NCBI GenBank assembly: GCA_938074135.1
Contig: CALJFL010000047.1
Span: forward strand, 1-13,638
Origin: an uncultured Halieaceae bacterium
GTDB lineage: Bacteria; Pseudomonadota; Gammaproteobacteria; Pseudomonadales; Halieaceae
DNA: 13,638 nucleotides
Reading direction: 5' to 3'
Of the stretch, positions 6,689-13,638 are shown piece after piece. The first letter of the stretch is position 1. The number at the start of each line of letters is the position of its first letter. The notes under the pieces were generated by a model, which worked only from the letters and a program-made list of their open reading frames with translations, was not told the DNA's origin and ran no database searches. A program made the position numbers and the translations under genes.

Positions 6689-8098
6689 ATGGAAGACCAG
6701 GACCTCATAGACATTCGGGAAGTTGCGCCTGCGGAAGTTGGCGAAATCGACCTCTACCAGCGTCGCGAAAAAATCTACACGCGCAAAATAGAAGGGTTTT
6801 TTCAGCGTATCCGACTGTTTACCGGCTGGCCACTGCTGCTGGGATACTTCCTGCTGCCGTGGTTGAACTGGGACGGACGTCAGGCCGTGTTATTCGACCT
6901 GCCTGCACGCAAGTTCCACATTCTTGGTTTAACCTTCTGGCCGCAGGATTTCCCGTTACTCGCTTTCCTGCTGATCATCGCCGCCTTCTCCTTGTTTGCA
7001 GTTACCGTCGTCGCCGGGCGCATCTGGTGCGGCTACACCTGCCCGCAAACCGTGTGGACCAGCATCTTCATGTTTTTGGAGCAAAAGACCGAGGGTAGCC
7101 GTAACCAGCGTATCAAACGCGACCAGGGGCCCTGGACCGTCGACAAGGCGATGCGCAAATTCCTCAAGCATGGCTCCTGGTTATTTGTCGCCTTTGCCAC
7201 CGGCATGACCTTCGTCGGTTACTTCTACCCTATTAAGGATCTGGCCTATGAGCTGGGTACATTTTCTACCGGCCCATGGCAGTTCTCCTGGACCGTGTTC
7301 TTCACCTGCGCCACCTATATCAATGCCGGCTGGATGCGGGAACAGGTCTGCAAGTACATGTGCCCCTATGCTCGATTTCAGTCGGTGATGTTTGATCACG
7401 ACACCCTTATCGTAAGCTACGACCCGGGGCGCGGGGAGGTGCGCGGCTCACGTAAACGCGGAGCTGACTACCGCGCGAACGGGCTGGGCGACTGCATCGA
7501 TTGTGAGCTGTGCGTACAGGTGTGCCCCACTGGCATCGATATCCGCAACGGCCTGCAATATGAGTGTATCGGCTGCGCGTTGTGTATCGACGCCTGCAAC
7601 TCCGTCATGGATAAAATGGAGTACCCCCGAGGCCTGATACGTTATACCAGCGAACACCAGCTTGCCGGGGGCACAACCCACTGGATACGTCCGCGTATCA
7701 TCGGCTACCTGGTGGTACTGAGTCTGATGATCGGCGTATTCAGTTACAATATCTTCGGACGGATTCCTCTGGAGTTGACCGTAATAAGGGATCGCAATCA
7801 GCTCTATGTCACCACCGACAGCGGCAAGATTGAAAATATCTATACACTACAACTGGTCAACATGGATAAAGCAATGCACGAATTCGAGATCAGCATAGAC
7901 GGGCTTGAGAAGGCCCAGATCATTGGCCAGACCCTGCACACGCTCAACGGCGGTGAGGTCAGTGCGATAAGCCTCCGCCTGAGGATTGCACCTCAGGAGC
8001 TGGACAGACCCAGCTCCGAATTCAATTTCGAGGTCAAGGCCACTGACATGCCTTCACTACAGGCAAGTTCCGAATCACGCTTTTTGATGCCACTGTAA
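6689..8098 (+). CDS. ccoG: CcoG/RdxA/FixG-family double 4Fe-4S membrane protein for cbb3 maturation
   Basis: CcoG is needed for cbb3 biogenesis and is linked to copper reduction during delivery to CuB. The 469-residue protein has membrane segments at ~46-62, ~88-112, ~163-180, ~198-212 and ~337-352. A bacterial ferredoxin-like domain has two 4Fe-4S motifs: C269-x2-C272-x2-C275-x3-C279P and C293-x2-C296-x2-C299-x3-C303. Two further cysteine pairs, CGYTCP (C114, C118) and CKYMCP (C221, C225), are the conserved membrane-side cysteines of the family. The C-terminal part after ~360 is the periplasmic Ig-like domain typical of FixG. The start at ATG 6689 has no clear Shine-Dalgarno. The stop TAA overlaps the ccoH ATG by one base (TAATG). 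Confidence 0.97.
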   Translation: MEDQDLIDIREVAPAEVGEIDLYQRREKIYTRKIEGFFQRIRLFTGWPLLLGYFLLPWLNWDGRQAVLFDLPARKFHILGLTFWPQDFPLLAFLLIIAAFSLFAVTVVAGRIWCGYTCPQTVWTSIFMFLEQKTEGSRNQRIKRDQGPWTVDKAMRKFLKHGSWLFVAFATGMTFVGYFYPIKDLAYELGTFSTGPWQFSWTVFFTCATYINAGWMREQVCKYMCPYARFQSVMFDHDTLIVSYDPGRGEVRGSRKRGADYRANGLGDCIDCELCVQVCPTGIDIRNGLQYECIGCALCIDACNSVMDKMEYPRGLIRYTSEHQLAGGTTHWIRPRIIGYLVVLSLMIGVFSYNIFGRIPLELTVIRDRNQLYVTTDSGKIENIYTLQLVNMDKAMHEFEISIDGLEKAQIIGQTLHTLNGGEVSAISLRLRIAPQELDRPSSEFNFEVKATDMPSLQASSESRFLMPL

Positions 8099-8595
8099 TG
8101 GCACGCTCAATACCAGGCAGTGATACTCTTCCGTGGTATCGGCAGTTCTGGCCGTGGTTCCTCATCGCCTTACCGGCCAGTGTGGTGGTCGCTGGCTTCA
8201 GCACGCTGTATATCGCCAATCGCCATGCCGATGACCTGGTGGCCGACGATTACTACAAGGAAGGTCTGGCCATTAACCGCCAGTTGGCCAAGCAGGAGCT
8301 GGCGCGGGCCAGGGACATTAGCGCCAGCCTGATTGTCGGCGACAGCGAACTGACAGTAACAACCACCGGGGCTTTGACCGACCCGGCCTTGCGGTTGCGA
8401 CTGTCGCATCCGATGGAATCAGACCGCGACTTCTATCTCATGCTTGGCCGTCGTACCGATGGCACCTACAGCGCGCCTCTTCCCACGGTTATAGGACCTT
8501 ATTGGCACTGGACGCTCGACACGGGGGAAAACAGCGACTGGCGACTGGATGGTTCACTGTCACCTGGGGATATCAATCGTGCAGGCGACGGCTGA
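8098..8595 (+). CDS. ccoH: FixH/CcoH-family cbb3 assembly protein
   Basis: A 165-residue protein with one membrane segment (~16-39) and a C-terminal periplasmic domain. The family motif follows the helix: NRHADDLVADDYYKEGLAINRQLA (41-64). Its tail PYWHWTLDTGENSDWRLDG matches the FixH end. In other bacteria it associates with the CcoNOP complex and is needed to stabilise it. It starts inside the ccoG stop and ends 17 bp inside ccoI, so expression is coupled on both sides. No metal-binding motif is obvious. Confidence 0.93.
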   Translation: MARSIPGSDTLPWYRQFWPWFLIALPASVVVAGFSTLYIANRHADDLVADDYYKEGLAINRQLAKQELARARDISASLIVGDSELTVTTTGALTDPALRLRLSHPMESDRDFYLMLGRRTDGTYSAPLPTVIGPYWHWTLDTGENSDWRLDGSLSPGDINRAGDG

Positions 8596-11011
8596 AGCGC
8601 AATCGGGCGACGCTGAAGGGCTGTGCTTCCATTGCGGCGACCCCCTCGCCGGCGAAGATCGCTTCTGTGTCGACATTGGCGGTATCGAAAGACCAATGTG
8701 CTGCCCGGGCTGCCAGGCGGTAGCAAGCCTGATCACCGGTAGCGGTATGGCCGGTTTCTACGAACAACGCACGGCCTATAACGAGCGACCCCGCCAACCG
8801 GGCGAAAAACCCGCCGAGACATTCGCCATCTATGACGACCCCAAGTTAGCCAGCTTGTTCACGCGCAGGGAGGACAACGGCCACTGGCACACCGCCCTGC
8901 TGGTCGGCGGAATGACCTGCGCCGCCTGCACCTGGCTGATTGAACACAGCTTACAGTCCCTGCCAGGTGTCATCTCCGCCAACGTCAACCTGCAGCAGGG
9001 CCGCCTCGATGTGCGTTTCGATCGCGACAGCTTACCGACCTCTGCGCTTTTCGCAGCAGTAGCGGACCTGGGTTACGAGGTTCAGCCCTTCGAAGCCAAT
9101 GCCCGGCGGGAGCAACTTGCCCGGGATTATCGTCAGGACCTGCGCCGCCTGGCAGTCGCCGGTATCGGAATGATGCAAGTTGGTATGTTCGGTATCGCCC
9201 TGCACGCCGGCGATCTGCAGGGTATTGCCAGCGAATATCAGGGCTTATTGCGCTGGGTCAGCTTGCTGGTGGCGAGTTTCGTCGTCTACTTTTCTGCCCG
9301 CCCATTTTTCGAGTCTGCCTGGCGACATTTGCGCCAGGGCGCCCTGGTGATGGACCTGCCGGTAGCGCTGGCAATAGGCTTGGCCCTGGTTGCCAGTGCC
9401 TGGGCCACTATCAGCGGCAGCGGCCAGGTTTATTTCGACTCGGTCGTCATGTTTACCTTTTTGCTGCTACTGGCGCGGTTCATCGAGTTAAGGTCCCGCC
9501 GCCGCGACAGTGGGGCCTGGATCGACGCCCAGAGTCACCTGCCGGTAACCGTTACATTGCGACAGCACAATCAATGGGTGCAGGCACCCCGTCATGAAAT
9601 CCAGCCGGGGGATCGCTTGCTTGTCACCGCTGGCTCGGTGTTTCCTGCCGACGGTGAAGTACTCACGGGTTTCAGCGCAGCGCGTGAAGAAGCCTTCAGC
9701 GGCGAATCCCTGCCGCGAGACCTTGTACCGGGAGACAGCGTGTTTGCCGGTACTGTCAATATTGAATCTGCCGTGGAGATCCGCAGCTATGGCAGCTACG
9801 CCGACACCCGGCTGGCGGCACTGCAGCGCAGCACCGAATCGGGCCGCCAAAACAAACCGAGGTTGGCGCGACTGGCCGACCGTCTGGCAGCGCGCTTTGT
9901 CGCCGCCGTGCTGCTGGTTACAGCGTCGACCGCTGCCATCTGGAGTCAACTCGATCCGGAGCGGGCGCTATGGGTAAGCTTGTCGGTACTGGTTGTCAGT
10001 TGCCCCTGCGCACTGGCATTGGCAACGCCGGCAGCACTGGCCAACGCAGCCGCTGCCCTGCGCAACACTGGCATCCTGGTTCACGGCGATAATGCACTGG
10101 AAGCACTGGCTCGCACCAGCCACTTGATCTTCGACAAGACCGGTACCCTTACCCATGGCGAACTGTCTATCGCAGACGTTCTGCCACTGGCGCAACAGGA
10201 CCGGTCTGCGGTTCTGGCACTGGCGGGCAGCCTACAGCAGTACAGCAATCATCCCATTGCGGGAGCCTTCAGTGGTCTGGTCGGTAATCTGCCGGTCAGC
10301 GCTGCCGACTATCAGGTCGGCGCCGGTATCAGCGGTACCATCGACGGAGTCAGGTACAGGATCGGCAGCGCTGACTTTTGCCGGAAATTATGCCCCGCGC
10401 TAGCTGAGGCGCCGTCGAATGAGGCCTACTGGATCGCCCTGGTCAGCGATGACGCACCCGTGGCCTGGATAGCCCTGCACGATCCGCTGCGGGATTCAGC
10501 AACTGCAGTTGTCGCATGGGCACAACAGCAAGGCCTGGTGGTAGAGCTACTGACCGGCGACAGTAGCGGTCAGGGACCGCTGTTGGCGAAAAAACTGGGC
10601 ATCGTGGAGCTTCGAACAGGCCAGACGCCACAAGACAAGCTGGCCCATGTCGCCGAGTTACAGGCCAACGGCGCGACCGTGACCATGATAGGAGACGGAC
10701 TCAATGATGCGCCGGTGTTGAGCCAGGCGGACACCTCGATAGCCATGGCCAACGCAGCGGACCTGACCCGTGCCCAAGCCGACCTGGTCATGGTTGATGC
10801 TGACCTGGATATCATTCCGACGGCCTTTAGCAAGGCACTGCAATGCCGGCGTATCATGCTGCAGAATTTCACCTGGGCACTGGGCTATAACGCGTGTGCA
10901 ATACCACTGGCGGCCAGCGGCTTCATTGCACCCTGGGCAGCAGCGGTGGGTATGTCACTGAGTTCACTGCTGGTGGTTGGCAACTCACTGCGTTTAAATA
11001 GACAGCCCTGA
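8579..11011 (+). CDS. ccoI: Copper-exporting P1B-type ATPase for cbb3 biogenesis
   Basis: CcoI pumps copper out of the cytoplasm to load CuB. The start is taken as GTG 8579, with GGGGA at 8566-8570 eight bases before it; ATG 8549 in the same frame has no such signal. This gives 810 residues and a 17-bp overlap with ccoH. In order: a cysteine-rich FixI-type N-terminal domain (C16, C19, then CCPGC at 41-45); an HMA domain with GMTCAAC (C114, C117); an actuator loop reading FSGES (373-377), where most P-type ATPases have TGES; the ion-path motif CPC (475-477); phosphorylation motif DKTGTLT (519-525); HP (558-559) of P1B ATPases; and hinge GDGLND (705-710). About eight membrane helices are expected. 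ccoS starts 19 bp downstream. Confidence 0.96.
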   Translation: MQATAEAQSGDAEGLCFHCGDPLAGEDRFCVDIGGIERPMCCPGCQAVASLITGSGMAGFYEQRTAYNERPRQPGEKPAETFAIYDDPKLASLFTRREDNGHWHTALLVGGMTCAACTWLIEHSLQSLPGVISANVNLQQGRLDVRFDRDSLPTSALFAAVADLGYEVQPFEANARREQLARDYRQDLRRLAVAGIGMMQVGMFGIALHAGDLQGIASEYQGLLRWVSLLVASFVVYFSARPFFESAWRHLRQGALVMDLPVALAIGLALVASAWATISGSGQVYFDSVVMFTFLLLLARFIELRSRRRDSGAWIDAQSHLPVTVTLRQHNQWVQAPRHEIQPGDRLLVTAGSVFPADGEVLTGFSAAREEAFSGESLPRDLVPGDSVFAGTVNIESAVEIRSYGSYADTRLAALQRSTESGRQNKPRLARLADRLAARFVAAVLLVTASTAAIWSQLDPERALWVSLSVLVVSCPCALALATPAALANAAAALRNTGILVHGDNALEALARTSHLIFDKTGTLTHGELSIADVLPLAQQDRSAVLALAGSLQQYSNHPIAGAFSGLVGNLPVSAADYQVGAGISGTIDGVRYRIGSADFCRKLCPALAEAPSNEAYWIALVSDDAPVAWIALHDPLRDSATAVVAWAQQQGLVVELLTGDSSGQGPLLAKKLGIVELRTGQTPQDKLAHVAELQANGATVTMIGDGLNDAPVLSQADTSIAMANAADLTRAQADLVMVDADLDIIPTAFSKALQCRRIMLQNFTWALGYNACAIPLAASGFIAPWAAAVGMSLSSLLVVGNSLRLNRQP

Positions 11012-11030
11012 CAGTCCCTTCTGGAGCCCC

Positions 11031-11216
11031 GTGGAAAGCCTGTATTTTCTTATTCCTATCGCCCTTCTATTTTGCGTTGTCGCGATCAAGCTTCTGCTTT
11101 GGGCCATAGACAACGGGCAGTATGACGACCTGGACAAGGAAGCCTGGCGTGTCCTCGTCGACGAAGAAAAGCCCGAGGCCAAAAAGCAGGAAGAGCGGGA
11201 AGACCAGACCGGATGA
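11031..11216 (+). CDS. ccoS: CcoS-type small cbb3 assembly protein
   Basis: A 61-residue single-pass membrane protein: helix ~4-25, then WAIDNGQYDDLDKEAWRVL (24-42) and a charged tail. The [WG]-x2-[SN]GQ-[FY]DDLD pattern is diagnostic for CcoS, which is needed for heme and copper insertion into cbb3. GTG 11031 with GGAG at 11023-11026 (4-base spacing) is the start; the next frame-compatible ATG would be too late. It overlaps the next gene by 4 bp (ATGA). Confidence 0.93.
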   Translation: MESLYFLIPIALLFCVVAIKLLLWAIDNGQYDDLDKEAWRVLVDEEKPEAKKQEEREDQTG

Positions 11217-11935
11217 GTGCGGTTGATTACCTCGGAGCCGTTGGTATAGGCCTGGCCGGTGCCGGCCATTGCCTGGGCATGTGTGGTGGTATTGCGGCAG
11301 CGCTCAACCTGGGCGGACCGCGCTCCACCGCAGTCACCGTGTCTTACCATCTGGGCAGAATCAGCAGCTATGGATTGCTGGGGGCGTTACTGGGTTTCGC
11401 CACCGGCAGCCTTGAGCTGGCCGCCTGGACCATCGGGCTGCGATACCTGGCAGGCATTTTGCTGATCGCGATGGGTCTTTATATTGCCGACTGGTGGCGC
11501 GGGCTGACTGCGCTGGAGCGCGCTGGTGCGCGCCTGTGGCGCCCTGTGCAGAGGCTTTCCTCCCGCTGGCTGCCGATACGGAATTGGCGGCAGGGGCTGG
11601 CACTGGGCCTGTGCTGGGGCTTGATGCCCTGCGGGCTGATCTACAGCAGCCTGGCCTGGGCCGCCACAGCGCAGGATGCCTTGACCTCGGGTCTGCTGAT
11701 GCTGTTATTCGGACTGGGTACGCTACCCGCAATGCTCGCCACCAGTCTCGGTGCAGAGCGATTACAGGCAGCGCTGCGACGGCGCGGCTTGAAAATCCTG
11801 ATAGCCGTGCTGCTCATCGGCTCCGGACTATGGACCATTTATCTCACCGCCAGTCACGGTGACCACCTGACGGCAGGAAACCCCGCACTGGCGCCGGCAG
11901 ACCAGCACCAGCACCACGCTCACCCTTCCCGGTAA
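11213..11935 (+). CDS. TauE/SafE-type (DsbD_2/UreH-like) membrane protein of the cbb3 cluster
   Basis: A 240-residue protein with about six membrane segments, conserved next to ccoS in many proteobacteria. It has the GHCLGMCGG motif (18-26) and LMPCGLIYS (137-145), whose paired cysteines (C20/C24 and C140 with C134) recall DsbD/CcdA-like transporters. The C-terminal tail is histidine-rich (DQHQHHAHPSR, 230-240), which suggests metal binding. Substrate is not shown: copper or reductant transport for cbb3 maturation is inferred from position, not from catalytic residues. The start ATG overlaps the ccoS stop by 4 bp. It ends directly against the oppositely oriented DUF1330 gene with no base between the two stop codons. 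Confidence 0.82.
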   Translation: MSAVDYLGAVGIGLAGAGHCLGMCGGIAAALNLGGPRSTAVTVSYHLGRISSYGLLGALLGFATGSLELAAWTIGLRYLAGILLIAMGLYIADWWRGLTALERAGARLWRPVQRLSSRWLPIRNWRQGLALGLCWGLMPCGLIYSSLAWAATAQDALTSGLLMLLFGLGTLPAMLATSLGAERLQAALRRRGLKILIAVLLIGSGLWTIYLTASHGDHLTAGNPALAPADQHQHHAHPSR

Positions 11936-12250
11936 TCAACCCCGGGGCGGCAACCCGTGGACCATGGTCAGGAACTTGAGTTCGGTGCCCGCCCTGCGAT
12001 GCTCAGACAAGGCCTGGTAGTCGGGGTCGTTGTACCACTCGCTGGCCGCTTGTTCGCTGGGAAACTTGAATATCACCATCCGGCCCTCACGCGGGTCGGC
12101 GCCCTCGAAAGTCACAGTGTTGTCATCGAAGGTAAAAAACTCTCCGCCGTGGCGTTTAAGGATAGGGAAAAAGCCTTTTTCATAAATCCTGTAGGTGTCG
12201 GCATCATGAACCGTGAAGTTGGCAATGACATAGGCGGGTGCATCAGACAT
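11936..12250 (-). CDS. DUF1330-family protein
   Basis: A 104-residue small soluble protein with the alpha-beta ferredoxin-like fold expected for DUF1330 (dimeric alpha-beta barrel superfamily). It begins YVIANFTVHDADTYRIYEKGFFPILKRHGGEFFTFDD and contains the EGRMVIFKFPSEQAASEWYNDPDYQAL stretch typical of the family. Its function is not known. The reverse-strand start has AAGGAA five bases before it (GTACAAGGAATAACCATG). It is convergent with the cbb3 cluster and divergent from the downstream gene, so no operon link is seen. Related families include quinone monooxygenases, so a role in stress or aromatic compounds is possible but unsupported. Confidence 0.88.
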   Translation of the reverse strand: MSDAPAYVIANFTVHDADTYRIYEKGFFPILKRHGGEFFTFDDNTVTFEGADPREGRMVIFKFPSEQAASEWYNDPDYQALSEHRRAGTELKFLTMVHGLPPRG

Positions 12251-12339
12251 GGTTATTCCTTGTACGTGAGTTGCTAATAGAGTGTGCCGCGTCAGTACAT
12301 CCGGGATATTCGAACACCACGGACCACAACAACCCGTGT

Positions 12340-12367
12340 GGCCTCAGTGTCGACCGACACCAAGGCC
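12340..12367. other. Hairpin in the gap between DUF1330 and the phosphatase-family gene
   Basis: GGCCT-CA-GTGTC, loop GACC, GACAC-CA-AGGCC forms a 12-base-per-arm stem with one 2-base internal mismatch. No T-run lies on either strand, so it is not an evident terminator. The rest of 12251-12508 shows no gene; a convincing -35/-10 pair for either flanking gene was not found. Confidence 0.4.
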
Positions 12368-12508
12368 AGTTAATCGAATGGTAAAACACTGACCCAGCGC
12401 AACATCATAACGCCATTAAGGGTTACTATTACAGTCCCGGTTTGCTGATGGCGGCAGTCTCTATAGAGCAGGCGACACCAGCATTCACCCTTTGAGCAGG
12501 GATACAAC

Positions 12509-13264
12509 GTGACCCAGGAAATCCGCGTACTGACTTACAATATCCATAAAGGCTATTGCAGCGGTAACCGCAGGTTTGTGCTGGAAACCATGCGAGAGCG
12601 CATCGCCGAAACCGGGGCCGATCTCGTTTTTCTGCAGGAAATACATGGGACCGCAATCAAGAGTGCGGCAAAAAGAAGAAAATTTTCCTACCCGGAGCAA
12701 CCGCACTTCGAGTACCTGGCAGATCAGGCCTGGCCGCACTACGCCTACGGCCGCAACGCCATCTACCGCAAGGGTGATCATGGCAATGCCATTTTGAGTA
12801 TGTTTCCCATCACTGGCTGGGAAAATATCGATGTTTCATTGTTCCCCAGATCAAGCCGCAGCATCCTGCATGGCATCATCGAGCCGCCCGGCCGCAACAT
12901 TCGCCTGCATACACTGTGCGTGCACCTGGGACTGCTTGAGCAAGAGCGACGAGAGCAGCTCAAAACACTGACCAAGCGAATCGATGCACACGTTCCTCAC
13001 GACGAACCCCTCATCATTGCCGGGGACTTCAACGACTGGCGACAACGGGCGGAGCGGCACCTGAGCACCGACCTGGAACTCGCAGAACTGTTTGTCACAC
13101 TGAAGGGACGCCATGCCAGAACCTACCCGGTCTGGGCGCCCGTGTTACCTGTAGACCGTATTTATTATCGTGGCCTGGAGCCACGATCATGCGAGCGGCT
13201 GAGTCGCGGGCACTGGCGCGACCTGTCAGATCATGCTGCATTGCTGGGGGTATTCGAGATCTAG
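12509..13264 (+). CDS. Endonuclease/exonuclease/phosphatase-family hydrolase, YbhP-like
   Basis: A 251-residue soluble protein of the metal-dependent EEP superfamily. The motifs are in order: LTYNIHKG (N11), LQEI (E44), HLGLLEQERREQ (139-150), IIAGDFND (D173, N175), VDRIYYRG (D216, R217) and LSDHAAL (S240-D241-H242). These are the metal- and phosphate-binding residues of DNase I/exonuclease III-like hydrolases. No signal peptide or membrane segment is seen. It resembles E. coli YbhP, which lies beside a cardiolipin synthase gene; here the downstream neighbour is outside the window, and substrate (lipid phosphate or nucleic acid) cannot be told. The start is GTG 12509 with AGGGA at 12498-12502. 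An alternative start would cut the N11 motif. Confidence 0.93.
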   Translation: MTQEIRVLTYNIHKGYCSGNRRFVLETMRERIAETGADLVFLQEIHGTAIKSAAKRRKFSYPEQPHFEYLADQAWPHYAYGRNAIYRKGDHGNAILSMFPITGWENIDVSLFPRSSRSILHGIIEPPGRNIRLHTLCVHLGLLEQERREQLKTLTKRIDAHVPHDEPLIIAGDFNDWRQRAERHLSTDLELAELFVTLKGRHARTYPVWAPVLPVDRIYYRGLEPRSCERLSRGHWRDLSDHAALLGVFEI

Positions 13265-13295
13265 CAGGGAGCCTGATGAATGCGCTGCTCCCTGC
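13264..13295 (+). other. Stem-loop at the end of the EEP gene
   Basis: GCAGGGAGC (13264-13272) and GCTCCCTGC (13287-13295) form a perfect 9-bp stem with a 14-base loop, starting on the last base of the stop codon. No T-run follows, so it is a message-end structure or a weak terminator rather than a classical one. Confidence 0.45.
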
Positions 13296-13334
13296 CCGGG
13301 CTCCCCACAAGGCCCACGAAAAGTCCGCGGCTCC

Positions 13335-13430
13335 GTAACCAAAAGTGGCTGCTGCGCAACTCGACCATTTTTCGCTTCGCGAAAAATTGGGACTCGATCA
13401 GTGCTCGCAGAAAGCTCCACTTTTGGTTAC
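13335..13430. repeat. Palindromic repeat-like element
   Basis: The outer arms are a perfect 14-bp inverted repeat: GTAACCAAAAGTGG (13335-13348) and CCACTTTTGGTTAC (13417-13430). Centred between them is a second perfect 9-bp stem, ATTTTTCGC (13367-13375) and GCGAAAAAT (13379-13387), with a 3-base loop. The remaining arms pair only partly. The whole 96 bp can fold as one long imperfect hairpin. No ORF of substance lies in it, and no transposase is near. It looks like an interspersed intergenic palindrome or a MITE-like element, which a genome search would settle. Confidence 0.65.
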
Positions 13431-13638
13431 TGCGCCAGGCGCGGCCTGATTTTTTCGTAAACCTTGCAGACAGTCCTACCCTAAGCTCTTTATCAATAAT
13501 GCCTATCAACGCGCAAAGCAGGAAGTCTTCGGGGTGTAAGTATCTAGCTTGGCTAATTGTGTCATCAGGCGACAGGGGGTGTGACGAATCATTGGGGTGC
13601 AGCTTAAGATTTTTCCGCTTACGGGAGCTTTCTGCGAG
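13404..13638. repeat. 15-bp inverted repeat, second copy at the window edge
   Basis: CTCGCAGAAAGCTCC (13404-13418) recurs exactly inverted as GGAGCTTTCTGCGAG (13624-13638). The left copy lies inside the palindromic element, and the right copy ends exactly at the window edge, so its full length is unknown. The 205 bases between hold no credible gene. The match does not extend past 13624 toward the GTAACC arm. Confidence 0.6.
13436..13455 (+). terminator. Possible short intrinsic terminator
   Basis: CAGGC (13436-13440), loop GCG and GCCTG (13444-13448) form a 5-bp GC-rich stem, followed by A and a run of six T (13450-13455). The stem is short, so it may end transcription only partly. It lies 172 bp after the EEP stop and directly after the palindromic element. 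Confidence 0.4.

Larger units (their letters stand above)
13265..13638. other. 374-bp stretch without a gene
   Basis: This stretch holds a stem-loop, a palindromic element, a possible terminator and one arm of an inverted repeat, each listed separately. The short frames in it lack a ribosome-binding signal and any recognisable motif. From 13456 to 13623 I see nothing beyond AT-richer sequence. Confidence 0.6.

Noticed and set aside
11936..13264. DUF1330 and EEP genes as a new two-gene system
   Set aside because: They are divergent, separated by 258 bp, and neither has a motif that suggests a shared pathway; no defence or mobile signature is near.
13335..13430. Integron attC site
   Set aside because: The palindrome lacks the GTTRRRY/RYYYAAC core pair at its ends, and no integrase or cassette array is visible.

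Overview
The window is a compact gammaproteobacterial module for respiration at low oxygen. The base composition (moderately high GC by eye), the protein flavour (Anr/FNR with a C-x2-C-x5-C cluster, and a ccoNOQP-ccoGHIS order as in Pseudomonas and marine gammaproteobacteria) and the neighbours suggest an aquatic, aerobic to microaerobic Gammaproteobacterium. A Halieaceae/Cellvibrionales-type or pseudomonad-like host is my guess; it cannot be fixed from sequence alone.

Layout: 1-356 is the 3' end of a LuxR-type HTH regulator gene. Next come hemN (oxygen-independent coproporphyrinogen III oxidase, preceded by a perfect FNR/Anr box) and anr/fnr (oxygen sensor). An FNR-box promoter at 2750-2790 then starts the cbb3 oxidase operon: a Yip1/DUF1282-like membrane protein gene, ccoN, ccoO, ccoQ (59 codons) and ccoP. 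A short gap with a strong hairpin (6617-6635) separates these from the assembly block ccoG, ccoH, ccoI, ccoS and a TauE/SafE-family (DsbD_2-like) membrane protein gene. Within this block the genes overlap or nearly touch. A DUF1330 gene converges on the cluster with no intergenic base. After a 258-bp gap comes an endonuclease/exonuclease/phosphatase-family (YbhP-like) gene. The last 374 bp carry no gene but hold a palindromic repeat-like element, part of which recurs inverted at the very end of the window.

How it fits together: Anr loses its 4Fe-4S cluster in oxygen. When oxygen falls it should bind the two boxes seen here. That would raise HemN, which supplies heme without oxygen, and the high-affinity cbb3 terminal oxidase. 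CcoI exports copper for the CuB site. CcoG (a double 4Fe-4S membrane protein), CcoH and CcoS act in assembly or cofactor insertion, and the TauE/SafE protein is a plausible extra metal-handling or assembly factor. Most of this is a known system. The parts that look less ordinary are the Yip1-like gene as first gene of the FNR-controlled oxidase operon, the almost absent leader of hemN, and the terminal inverted-repeat element. I saw no tRNA, rRNA, CRISPR array, transposase or phage gene.
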